A DNA stretch of 45,194 nucleotides from Nesterenkonia sp. F. Lineage in GTDB: Bacteria > Actinomycetota > Actinomycetes > Actinomycetales > Micrococcaceae. Below the pieces are notes generated by a model. The model was not told the origin of the DNA. It searched no databases and saw only the letters and a program-made list of their open reading frames with translations. Position 1 is the first letter of the stretch. The number at the start of each line of letters is the position of its first letter. The DNA is taken from the NCBI RefSeq assembly GCF_000220985.1, contig NZ_AFRW01000057.1:1-45194 (forward strand), written 5' to 3'. This document shows positions 16,531 to 24,591 of this stretch, one piece after another. Position numbers and translations under genes: made by a program.

Positions 16531-19500
16531 TCACCCGCGGTGGACCGTCTGCACCGTCCGCGGCGGGCGACCTCCGTGGAGGAACAGTCCGCGGCCCGGG
16601 GGCATGCGGGTGGCCCGCACGCCGTCGACCAGCGCGCCTTCGGCCCGATCGCCGTCCATCAGGAACGCCGCCCCGCCGGTCTCGCGGACTGCGGTGATGA
16701 ACGGGTCGTGCATCCCCCGCATGGCCCCGCGCACTCGCCGCGCGACCAGGACGTTCAATCTGATGTCCGGCCCCAGGGGGAGCAGCTCGGAGAAGGGATG
16801 CATCGGGGACCGGCCGCCGGCGGTGAGCACGTCGTAGTCGTCGACCAGCAGCACCACCCGGGGCCCCTCGACGCCGCCGTCCGCCGGGGCCGCGACGGGG
16901 CCCTCCTGGACTCGGGCGCGCAGCTCCTGGGCGACGCCGCCGGCCAGGCCTTCGGCCAGCTGCGGGCTCGTGGCCGTGCCGCCGCGATAGGACTCGGGGA
17001 TCACGCCCTCCAGGCCCCGCCGCGGGTCGAAGACCGCGAAGACCAGTTCCTCGGGCGTGTGCTGCTCGATCAGCGACTGGGCCAGCGTGCCCAGCAGCGA
17101 ACTCTTGCCCGAGGACTCGTCGCCGAGCACCAGAAGGTTGGGCTCGGCGCCGGCGAGATCGAGATGCTTCGGCGTCGAGGTGCGCTCGACCAGGCCGAAG
17201 GGCACCTGCCCGCGCCGGGTCGGCGCGGGGAACTCCTCCACGGGCAGCACCTGGGGCAGCACCTGCACGCGTCGGGCCACCGGCTCGGGCTCCCGGCGTC
17301 GGATCGTCGCCACCGCGTCCTGCTGACCCTGGTTCAGCGAGTCGATCTCGGCGGAGCCGTCGAGGCGCGGCAGCGCGAGCTGACCGATGAGCCGGTCGTG
17401 ATTCAGGCCCCGGCCGGGGCGGTCGGCGGGCACCTGCTCGGCGACGCGGCGTCCGTGCGCCGACTCCGCGGGCTCGCCGAGCCGCAGCTCCAGCCGGGTG
17501 CCGAAGAAGGACTGCTGGGCGATGCGCACCTCGTTCCAGCGCGTCGCGGCCGCGACGACGTGCACTCCGTAGCCGCCGCCGCGGGAGAGGACGTCGTGGA
17601 CCTGATCGGCGAGCTCGGCATGCTCCTGCTGAAGCGAGCCCCAGCCGTCGAGCAGCAGCACCACGTCGGCGGCGTGGAGCTCGGGCAGCTCACCGGCGGC
17701 GTGGCGCCGTCGCATGGTGGCCAGCGTGTCGATCTCCCGCTCCTCGAAGAGGCGTTCCCGCTCGTCGAGGATGTCGCTGAGCTCTTCGACCGTGCGGCGG
17801 ATCGTCTCCCGCGAGGTGCGCGCGGCCATCCCGGCGCTGTGCGGAAGGTCGCGCAGCGGCAGCAACCCGGCGCCGCCGAGGTCGATGCCGTAGAGCGCCA
17901 CCTCCTGCACGGAGTGGGTGGCCGCCAGCGACAGCCCGATCGTCCGGAGCGCGGTCGAGGTCCCGGACGACGGGCCGCCCAGCACCGCCACGTGGCCGCC
18001 GGCGCGGGCCAGGTCCAGCCTCCACGGGCCCTGCCACTGGTTCGCCGGGTCGTCGAGCAGGCCGACGGGCACCTGCATCGGCCGCGTCCGCGCCGCCCGG
18101 AGGTCGCCCTCGACGGCGCGGTCCAGCGACAGCGCGTCGGGCAGCGGCGGCAGCCAGATCGGGGCGATCGGCCGTGGACGGTCGCGCATCGCCTCGACCA
18201 GCGTCGAGAGCACCGTCGGCGCCGTGGGGCTCGTGGCGCCGGGAGAGTCCTCCGCACCCGAGACGGCGCCCGGGCTCCCGGGGCCGGCGGATCCTGACGA
18301 CCCGCCCGCGTCCCCCGCCCCGTCGGCGCGCTCGGCCGCCGCCCGGGCCACGGCGTCGTGCACCGCGTCCTGGGCGTAGAAGCTGTCGGCCAGCACCGGC
18401 AGCTCCTCCTCGACCTCCACCTCGTCCTGAGGCGCCGTCTCGGCGCTGAGCGGGCCGGAGACGTAGCCGGCTTTGAACCGGGTGTAGGTCGTGGTGTCGA
18501 CTTTGAGATAGCCGTATCCGGGCTGAGGCGGCAGGTGGAACGCGTCGGGGGTCTCCAGCACGGTGCGCGACTCGCCCTCGGAGAGCGTGCGCAGGCCGAT
18601 CCGGTAGGAGAGATGGGTCTCCAGTCCGCGCAGCTTGCCGGTCTCGATGCGCTGGCTGGAGAGCAGCAGATGCACGCCGATCGACCGGCCGATCCGGCCG
18701 ATGGACATGAACAGATCGATGAAGTCCGGACGGGCGGAGAGCAGCTCGCCGAACTCGTCGATGATCACGAAGAGATGGGGGAGCGGCTCCAGTTCCTCGC
18801 CGGCGGCCGCCCGCTCAGCCCGGTGGGCGCGGTACTCGCCGATGCTGGCGAAGTCCCCGGCGTCCTTGAGCACCTCCTGGCGGCGCAGCACTTCGCCCTC
18901 CAGGCTCGCGTGGATGCGATCGATCAGCGTGGCGTCGTCGTTGAGATTGGTGATCAGGCCCGAGACGTGCGGGAGCTCGGCGAAGGGCGCGAAGGTGGCG
19001 CCGCCCTTGTAGTCGACCAGCACCATCGACAGCTCCTCCGGCGGGTGGGTCACCGCCAGCCCGGTCACCAGCGTGCGCAGCAGCTCGGACTTGCCCGACC
19101 CGGTGGCTCCGACGCACAGCCCATGAGGTCCCATGCCGTGCTGCGCGGACTCCTTGAGGTCCAGCCGCACCGGCCGGCCGCGGTCGTCGACGCCGATGGG
19201 GACGGTGAGGAAGTCCGGCGGCGTCCGAGGGCGCCAGAGCCGGTCGACGTCGTGCGCGTCGACGTCGCGGATGCCCAGATGCGCGGTGAAGCGTCGACGG
19301 TCGAGGTCCTCATCGTGCTCCCTCGAGTCCGGAGAGAGGCGCAGCGGAGCGAGCATGCGGGCGACGCCGTCGGCGATGGCCCTCGGCACCGGGTTCAGCG
19401 CCCCGTGGGTGATGGCGGGATCCAGCGGGTCGGCGGCGCAGTCCTCCAGACGCAGGCCGTCGGCGGTCTGGACGATGCGCAGCGAGACCTCCTCGGGCTC

Positions 19501-20577
19501 CTGGTGCTGGGCCGAGACGAGATGCAGCGAGGTGATCGCCAGGTCTCCGGGCCGCAGCGTCGGATCCGGAAGCGTCGGAGCGGAGGCGGCGCCCTCGTGG
19601 GCGAGGTCGAGCATCAGCAGCCGCGGCTGGGCCACGGCGGGGCGGGCGGAGAGCGTGGTGCGGCGGACCTCGGCATGCCGCTGATGCCGGGCGCGGATCT
19701 CCTCGTCGAGCAGATCCCGCAGCGCCGTCGAGGACGGAGCGACGCGATTCAGCGGCCCCCGGGCGGTGGGGCGACGCTGGTCCAGCACATGGGGCAGCCG
19801 TGAGAACCAGAGCCAGTCCTCGCGCAGCTCCGGCGGCACCGCGGCGGCCAGCTGCAGGTCCTCCGGACTGTGCAGGGCCGCGGCGGAGAGCGTCAGTGCG
19901 CGCAGCACCTGCTGGCCGAACGACGCGTCACCGATGATCGAGACGGTGTCGTGGCGGGCCAGGTCCACCAGCAGGGGCACGTCGGGGGCCGCCCGGAAGC
20001 GCCGCACCAGGGTGTCCAGCTCCTGGGAGAGGTGCGGATCGAGACGCTCGCCGGGTGATTCCTCGCCCCCCTCGAGAGCCAGCCGCCGCACCGGAGTCGT
20101 GCCGGTGCCCAGTCGTACCCGCAGGAAATCCTCATGGCCGCGGCGCCGCTCCCACAGACGATGCGGATCGGAGACGACGTCCACCAGCGCCTCCGGCAGC
20201 GGGTCGCACGCCCGGGCGGCGGTGCGGTGTGCGCGTTCGTCCTCCAACAGTTCGTGACGACGTTCCTCGAGGTAGTCGAGATAGCCGTCGCGCAGCGTCT
20301 TCCGCCGTCGACCGGCCCGGCCACGCTGGGAGACGAGCATCACCACCGCACCGACGACGGTGACGATCATCATCAGTGCGCCCACCGCGGCGAACGGCGA
20401 ATCGCGGAAGAGCATCATCACCGTCATGGAACCGGCCGCGCCGAGCATCGGGATCAGCCCGAGGAGCCCCGCGCCGCCGCTCGAGTCCTCGCCGACCAGC
20501 GGGGGTCGGCGGATCGTGGTGGTCTCCGCCGGTCGCGCCGGCGCGGTGGACCGTGCGGGGCGGTGGACCAGCCGCAC
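16531..20577 (-). CDS. eccC: Type VII secretion ATPase EccC (three FtsK/SpoIIIE domains)
   Basis: Motor of the ESX-like secretion system, about 1,350 residues in one chain. Two N-terminal membrane helices (GLLGLIPMLGAAGSMTVMML and AVGALMMIVTVVGAVVMLV) precede three ATPase domains. Domain 1 has the P-loop GATGSGKSE and Walker B LFVIIDEFGELL. Domain 2 has a degenerate P-loop GGPSSGTST lacking Lys. Domain 3 has GDESSGKSS and VVLLVDDYD. The clean frame reaches a GTG at 20577 without a ribosome site. A better start is ATG 20696, which overlaps the stop of the upstream gene (ATGA) and has AGGAGGT. From there the frame reads MSITESSPVRSAASPELSR but needs one extra base near 20620-20655 to enter the EccC frame. 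A one-base loss is therefore likely. It is the last gene of the minus-strand T7SS operon. Confidence 0.9.
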   Translation of the reverse strand: MRLVHRPARSTAPARPAETTTIRRPPLVGEDSSGGAGLLGLIPMLGAAGSMTVMMLFRDSPFAAVGALMMIVTVVGAVVMLVSQRGRAGRRRKTLRDGYLDYLEERRHELLEDERAHRTAARACDPLPEALVDVVSDPHRLWERRRGHEDFLRVRLGTGTTPVRRLALEGGEESPGERLDPHLSQELDTLVRRFRAAPDVPLLVDLARHDTVSIIGDASFGQQVLRALTLSAAALHSPEDLQLAAAVPPELREDWLWFSRLPHVLDQRRPTARGPLNRVAPSSTALRDLLDEEIRARHQRHAEVRRTTLSARPAVAQPRLLMLDLAHEGAASAPTLPDPTLRPGDLAITSLHLVSAQHQEPEEVSLRIVQTADGLRLEDCAADPLDPAITHGALNPVPRAIADGVARMLAPLRLSPDSREHDEDLDRRRFTAHLGIRDVDAHDVDRLWRPRTPPDFLTVPIGVDDRGRPVRLDLKESAQHGMGPHGLCVGATGSGKSELLRTLVTGLAVTHPPEELSMVLVDYKGGATFAPFAELPHVSGLITNLNDDATLIDRIHASLEGEVLRRQEVLKDAGDFASIGEYRAHRAERAAAGEELEPLPHLFVIIDEFGELLSARPDFIDLFMSIGRIGRSIGVHLLLSSQRIETGKLRGLETHLSYRIGLRTLSEGESRTVLETPDAFHLPPQPGYGYLKVDTTTYTRFKAGYVSGPLSAETAPQDEVEVEEELPVLADSFYAQDAVHDAVARAAAERADGAGDAGGSSGSAGPGSPGAVSGAEDSPGATSPTAPTVLSTLVEAMRDRPRPIAPIWLPPLPDALSLDRAVEGDLRAARTRPMQVPVGLLDDPANQWQGPWRLDLARAGGHVAVLGGPSSGTSTALRTIGLSLAATHSVQEVALYGIDLGGAGLLPLRDLPHSAGMAARTSRETIRRTVEELSDILDERERLFEEREIDTLATMRRRHAAGELPELHAADVVLLLDGWGSLQQEHAELADQVHDVLSRGGGYGVHVVAAATRWNEVRIAQQSFFGTRLELRLGEPAESAHGRRVAEQVPADRPGRGLNHDRLIGQLALPRLDGSAEIDSLNQGQQDAVATIRRREPEPVARRVQVLPQVLPVEEFPAPTRRGQVPFGLVERTSTPKHLDLAGAEPNLLVLGDESSGKSSLLGTLAQSLIEQHTPEELVFAVFDPRRGLEGVIPESYRGGTATSPQLAEGLAGGVAQELRARVQEGPVAAPADGGVEGPRVVLLVDDYDVLTAGGRSPMHPFSELLPLGPDIRLNVLVARRVRGAMRGMHDPFITAVRETGGAAFLMDGDRAEGALVDGVRATRMPPGRGLFLHGGRPPRTVQTVHRG

Positions 20578-20692
20578 GCCGGAGCCGGCGTCGTCGGGGT
20601 CGGCATCGCGGGAGGACCCGGTGTTCGTCCGGCTGCGGCCCGGGAGAGCTCGGGCGACGCGGCACTCCGCACGGGCGAGGACTCGGTGATGC

Positions 20693-21766
20693 TCATCGGA
20701 CCTCCTGGTCGGCGCGATGCGGCCCGGCGTGCGGCCCGGTGTGCGGCCCGGGCCGGTGCGCGGAGTGCGGGCCGGGGGAGGCGGCGAGCGAGAGGGCCGT
20801 CGCGGCGAGTTCGACGAGCTGCAGACGTCGCTGCTCGCCGACGCGCTCCAGGGAGATCGGGAGGCCGGGAGCCAGGTGTCGATCATGGTCGACCAGCAGC
20901 GGGGTCGTCCCGGAGGCCGCGCCGAGCACGTCATAGGCGCCGCGTCGTTCGGCCGGGGTCGCCGGACGGGTGGAGGAGACGACCGGCAGGATCGGCACCT
21001 GGGGAGCGCGGTCGCGCAGTCGGTGCAGGTGCTCGGCCGCCCGCGCCGCGCTCGACGCCGCCGCCCCGGAGACGAGGATCAGACAGTGCATCTGCTCCAG
21101 GGAGGCCGCCGGCATCGGCATCGCCGCCGGCGGCAGCTCCAGCACCGAGACGCTGAACGCGCGGGCGAGCACGTGGTGGATCAGCTCGACCTCCTCTGCG
21201 GCCGGGGCCGGGTGCGCCGTCGGATCGGGATCCCGATCGAGCAGATGCAGCGACGATCCCGTCCGGCGCAGGCTCCGGTGCAGACCTGTCGCCGCCCGGT
21301 CGGGACTGGCCGGGTCGGCCACCAGCTGTCGCCAGGAGGAGGCGGGGACCTGCTCCGGCAGTCGGGCCGCGACGCCCGACGGGGTCGGCCCCAGGTCGAC
21401 GACGGAGACGGCATCTGCGCGCGCCGCGGCGAGGACCAGGCCGACGGCGGCGGTCAGCGTGGACCGGCCGACGCCGCCGTCGACGCTGAGCACCCCCACT
21501 CGACGGCCGGTGGCCACGGGCAGCTGGCACCCGCCGAGCGCCTGCTCGTAGGAGTCGGGGAAATCGTCGTCGCCGAGCAGTCGGCGCAGTCGGCGCAGGA
21601 GGCGCCGGGGCGTCGGATCTCCGTGACGGCCGCGCAGAGCGGCGACGTCCTCGCCGGGGGCCGATGCCGGTCCGCGGCGTCCGGGCGATGCGACGCCGCC
21701 GTCGGGACGGCGGCCGGCGATGCCCGCCGGCGCGGTGTGCGGCGGCTGGGCGGAGGGGACGGTCAT
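20693..21766 (-). CDS. MinD/ParA-like ATPase of the type VII secretion locus
   Basis: 357 residues. After a disordered N-terminus, the protein has a ParA/MinD-type deviant P-loop in SVDGGVGRSTLTAAVGLVLA (about residues 94-113) and the switch-like VSVVDLGPTPSG, followed by a degenerate ATPase core with weak later motifs. The C-terminus is a His-Pro-Gly repeat (GPHTGPHAGPH). Such MinD-like proteins are common in actinobacterial T7SS loci, as in EspI-like ATPases, where they may regulate secretion; this role is inferred from context. It starts seven bases after the eccD stop. Its stop overlaps a strong ATG start signal for eccC. Confidence 0.8.
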   Translation of the reverse strand: MTVPSAQPPHTAPAGIAGRRPDGGVASPGRRGPASAPGEDVAALRGRHGDPTPRRLLRRLRRLLGDDDFPDSYEQALGGCQLPVATGRRVGVLSVDGGVGRSTLTAAVGLVLAAARADAVSVVDLGPTPSGVAARLPEQVPASSWRQLVADPASPDRAATGLHRSLRRTGSSLHLLDRDPDPTAHPAPAAEEVELIHHVLARAFSVSVLELPPAAMPMPAASLEQMHCLILVSGAAASSAARAAEHLHRLRDRAPQVPILPVVSSTRPATPAERRGAYDVLGAASGTTPLLVDHDRHLAPGLPISLERVGEQRRLQLVELAATALSLAASPGPHSAHRPGPHTGPHAGPHRADQEVR

Positions 21767-21773
21767 CGAGCGC

Positions 21774-23093
21774 TCACTCCTGGAACGTCGTGGTCAGCTG
21801 GGCATACAGGCCGAACAGGCCCAGCAGCAGCGGGACGAGGGTGATCGTGGCCAGCACTTCGGCGCGTCGTGCGGTCAGACGCAGCCGCGCGCCGACGTGC
21901 TCGGGGCGACGGGCCAGCGTGAGCGCCAGCGGCAGCGCCGCGACGACGACCAGGGCCGGCAGGACTGCGGCGCCGGCCCCATGGTCGGCGACGTGGTGGG
22001 CGAGCAGCGTCGCCGAGACTGTGGCCGAGCCGAGCAGCGCCGCGCGTTCGAGGGCCAGCGGCATGCTGCGTGCTCGCAGCGCGACCAGCGCGGCGACGAC
22101 CAGGGCCAGCGTCGGACCCCACGGCGAGGCCCCGGCGGCGAGCAGTCCGTGCACCGCCGCGGCGCCGGAGGCCCCGCAGAGCAGCACCCCGCCGACGAGG
22201 CCATGATGCGCGGCGGTCCAGGCGCCGCGGACGTCGGAGACCGTGGTGCGCCGCCCCGCGGAGACCCGGTCGTCGAGGGCGTCCAGCCCGGAGAGGGCCA
22301 GCGCGGTCCGCGGAGCGAGCCCCAGCATCACCGCGCTCGTCGCGCCGGCGACGCCGGCGGCGTGCCCGGTGGAGCCGGTGAGCAGCGCCGGGACCGCCCA
22401 CCCTGCGGCGAGCACCGCCGCCGTCGTCGCGCAGACCGCCAGCGCCGCCCAGTTCCTGCGCGAGATCTGCCAGGCGCACAGCGCGGCGGCGCCCCAGAGC
22501 CCGGGCAGCCATGCGCTCCACGGATGCTCCGGCAGTCCCTGGACCAGAGCGAGGCCCAGCGATGCGGCGCCGGCGATCAGCAGCTCGGCGTCCCAGCCGA
22601 TCCGCCGGGAGGGGACGGCGGCGAGGATCGCGAGCAGAGCTGCCGCCGCGCCGAGCGACCACCAGGACGGGGTCGCCGGGGCCAGCAGATCCGTGAGCAC
22701 GGTGAGCGCTCCGACCAGCGCGACGGCGACGACGACTGCCGAGCCCGCCCGGTCGAGATCGACGGCCCACCGGCGGTCGAGCTCCGGGCCCAGCGCCTCG
22801 ACAGTCTCGGTGACGTCGTAGACCAGCGGATGCGGCACGGCCTCGTCGAGGCGGTCCAGCGCCAGCATGCCGCCGTCGCCCACGCCCGCCTCGGCGAGGG
22901 TCTGCTCGGCGTGCAGCGAGGGGCCGCCGACCGGCGTCAGCGTCGTCGTCCGGGGTGCGGAGCCGCGGTGATCGCCGCCGACGTGCCGGAGGATCTCCGG
23001 CATCAGCGACCCGAGCGGCTGCCGGGCCGGCAGCAGCAGCTCCACGCTGCGCCGCTCGGCGGTGACGGTGACACGGGTGTATCCGGCGCTCAT
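21774..23093 (-). CDS. eccD: Type VII secretion integral membrane protein EccD
   Basis: 439 residues. The first 90 or so form a ubiquitin-like (YukD-type) domain beginning YTRVTVTAERRSVELLLPA. About 11 hydrophobic helices follow, starting at VVVAVALVGALTVLTDLL and ending with ITLVPLLLGLFGLYAQL. This layout is diagnostic of EccD, the main channel-forming membrane protein of ESX systems. ATG 23093 overlaps the stop of the small membrane protein upstream by four bases (ATGA). The order small membrane protein, eccD, minD-like, eccC suggests one operon transcribed toward lower coordinates. Confidence 0.92.
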   Translation of the reverse strand: MSAGYTRVTVTAERRSVELLLPARQPLGSLMPEILRHVGGDHRGSAPRTTTLTPVGGPSLHAEQTLAEAGVGDGGMLALDRLDEAVPHPLVYDVTETVEALGPELDRRWAVDLDRAGSAVVVAVALVGALTVLTDLLAPATPSWWSLGAAAALLAILAAVPSRRIGWDAELLIAGAASLGLALVQGLPEHPWSAWLPGLWGAAALCAWQISRRNWAALAVCATTAAVLAAGWAVPALLTGSTGHAAGVAGATSAVMLGLAPRTALALSGLDALDDRVSAGRRTTVSDVRGAWTAAHHGLVGGVLLCGASGAAAVHGLLAAGASPWGPTLALVVAALVALRARSMPLALERAALLGSATVSATLLAHHVADHGAGAAVLPALVVVAALPLALTLARRPEHVGARLRLTARRAEVLATITLVPLLLGLFGLYAQLTTTFQE

Positions 23094-23386
23094 CGGGCGT
23101 CCTCCGCGACGAACGGCGCCGGTGACCTGACCCCGTCGCCCGGCACGACCGGGGAAGCGGGGGTCGAACGGGTCGCGGCGCGGTCGGCGAAGAGATCGGT
23201 GATGAACGAATAGCCGACGCATCCGGCGCACAGGAGCGCGGCGAGGACCAGGCTGATCAGCGTGGTCCGCACGCCGACGTCGTAGCGCCGGCGGGTGCGC
23301 TCCCGCCCGTGCAGCAGCGCTTTGAGGAGGCGATGTCGTCGGACCGAGACCGATTCGAGGATCTTCTCGTCGTGGTCGATCGTCAC
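23090..23386 (-). CDS. Small single-pass membrane protein of the type VII secretion locus
   Basis: 98 residues. A charged N-terminus with RRHRLLKALLHGRERTRRRYDVGVR (residues about 17-41) is followed by one membrane helix (TTLISLVLAALLCAGCVGYSF, about 42-62) and an outside tail of about 36 residues rich in Pro, Ser and Asp. GTG 23386 has AGGTGA upstream. The topology, basic cytoplasmic segment then one helix, resembles the membrane anchor of EccB, but the large periplasmic domain of EccB is absent. It may be a shortened EccB-like component or a distinct accessory protein. It is the first gene of the minus-strand operon and is tightly coupled to eccD. Confidence 0.75.
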   Translation of the reverse strand: MTIDHDEKILESVSVRRHRLLKALLHGRERTRRRYDVGVRTTLISLVLAALLCAGCVGYSFITDLFADRAATRSTPASPVVPGDGVRSPAPFVAEDAR

Positions 23387-23775
23387 TGCGTCACCTGTCC
23401 TGCTCGTCCTGGCTGCTCGCCGGCGGCGGGCCGTCCTCCGGAACGTCCGGCACGTCGGGCGGCGTCGAGGAGCGGCACATGGTCGTCGTCTGTCCGGGCG
23501 GTGTCCATTCCTCCGGCGGTCCCGGAGGCGATGTCGAAGATTCCAGGTTTCGCCCGGCCTGTCCAGCGGAGCGCAGTCGCTTGTGGAGAACGGCGGACCC
23601 CTGGACTGTCGGGGAATCGGAGGTTGTGGATGACCGTTTGACGCGATCTCCCGAACCCGATGAGCTGAGGGACGTGCGGCACCGGAGGCGTCCGGGCCGC
23701 TGGAACCGGCCCCGGATCGCCGCGGGCCCGAGGACGACGACAACCCGAGAGACACCTCGCAGGAGGGGAGCAGCC
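23387..23775. other. Divergent control region of the type VII secretion locus
   Basis: 389 bases between the operon for the secretion machinery and the WXG100 genes. No gene is supported. A TTGACG (23638-23643) followed after 17 bases by TGAGCT is a weak candidate promoter for the WXG100 pair. No clear operator or terminator is seen. Confidence 0.45.
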
Positions 23776-24108
23776 ATGAAGTTCGACATGGGGAACGAGA
23801 CCCTGGGGACGCTCGCTCAGCGGACCGAGCAGTCCGGCACGGAGCTGACCTCGCTGGTGCGCCAGCTGGCCGCGGCGGCGGATCCGCTCCAGGGCCGGTT
23901 CAACGGCCAGGGGCGTGCGCAGTTCGACAGCTTCAAGAGTCGCGTCGACGAGATCTCCCACGATCTGAACAGCGCGCTGAGCGCGATCAACCGGGGACAG
24001 GCCGAGATGGACGCGGCCACCCGGACCGGCGACCAGGAGTCTGCGGCGAACGCGGAGCGCCAGCAGAGTGCGGCGAACTTCGACGCCGCGCGCTTCGCCG
24101 GACGCTGA
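23776..24108 (+). CDS. WXG100/ESAT-6-like protein, WXG replaced by FNG
   Basis: 110 residues, helical hairpin protein of the WXG100 family, likely a substrate or partner of the adjacent T7SS. The two predicted helices flank the turn at LQGRFNGQGRAQF, where the usual Trp-x-Gly is Phe42-Asn43-Gly44. The second helix begins FDSFKSRVDEI. No C-terminal Tyr-x3-Asp/Glu export signal is evident; it may be supplied by the partner. ATG 23776 has a strong AGGAGGGGAG ribosome site. It is followed 87 bases later by a second member of the family, which suggests a heterodimer pair. Confidence 0.85.
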   Translation: MKFDMGNETLGTLAQRTEQSGTELTSLVRQLAAAADPLQGRFNGQGRAQFDSFKSRVDEISHDLNSALSAINRGQAEMDAATRTGDQESAANAERQQSAANFDAARFAGR

Positions 24109-24195
24109 GCGCCGGGGCGCGACGACGCGGCACCGCAGGACCACAGGAGCACGATCCGCCCGGCGGGACCGCGGCGGACGGAAGGAGACACCACG

Positions 24196-24501
24196 ATGAC
24201 CACGGACCGCATTTCCTACGACACCGACGCCTCCGGCCAGGTGCAGGGCGACATCGAGCAGATCGCGGCTCGGCTGGAGACGCTGATCAACGACCGTGAC
24301 CAGCAGGTCGCCGCGGCGATGTCGGACTTCCAGATGGACGGAGCCGACGCCGAATACCGCTCCGTGGAGCAGCGGTGGCGCTCTGCTTCGGACGAGGTCA
24401 AGGGCATCATCCAGCTGGTCCGCACGACGCTGTCGGAGAACGACCAGACGGCGCAGGCGACCCAGCAGCGGACCCGCAGCGCGATCAGCGGCATCGGCTG
24501 A
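24196..24501 (+). CDS. Second ESAT-6/WXG100-like protein
   Basis: 101 residues, all helical. The turn region is SDFQMDGADAEYRSVEQRW, where the WXG Trp is replaced and the Gly is kept (Gly49). The later helix carries Trp61. This pattern, with a F/Y-Q-x-D-G turn followed by E/A-x-Y, is typical of a subgroup of actinobacterial ESAT-6-family proteins. ATG 24196 follows GGAAGGAGACACC. It probably shares an mRNA with the preceding WXG100-like gene, and the two may be secreted together by the EccC/EccD system encoded on the other strand. Confidence 0.82.
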   Translation: MTTDRISYDTDASGQVQGDIEQIAARLETLINDRDQQVAAAMSDFQMDGADAEYRSVEQRWRSASDEVKGIIQLVRTTLSENDQTAQATQQRTRSAISGIG

Positions 24502-24579
24502 GTCGCTCGGCTCGTCCCGGCGCTCGACGAGGCCCGGGCCGGCGGCGGCTCGGACTCCCGCCGGGTCGCCGTCGACCGA

Positions 24580-24585
24580 TAGGCT
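24580..24585 (+). promoter_or_regulatory. -10 box of a leaderless promoter for adenosine deaminase
   Basis: TAGGCT ends six bases before ATG 24592. No ribosome-binding sequence is present, which supports leaderless initiation. Confidence 0.65.
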
Positions 24586-24591
24586 GGCATC

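Noticed and set aside
20454-20696. The 80-codon frame from ATG 20696 considered as an independent small gene
   Set aside because: Its first part reads well but its end lies inside eccC and loses all protein-like character, so a one-base frame break at the start of eccC explains it better.
23582-23645. Two sequences like DnaA boxes (TGTGGAGAA, TGTGGATGA)
   Set aside because: Each differs from the box consensus by one base, there are only two, and no origin-linked gene such as dnaA or dnaN is nearby.
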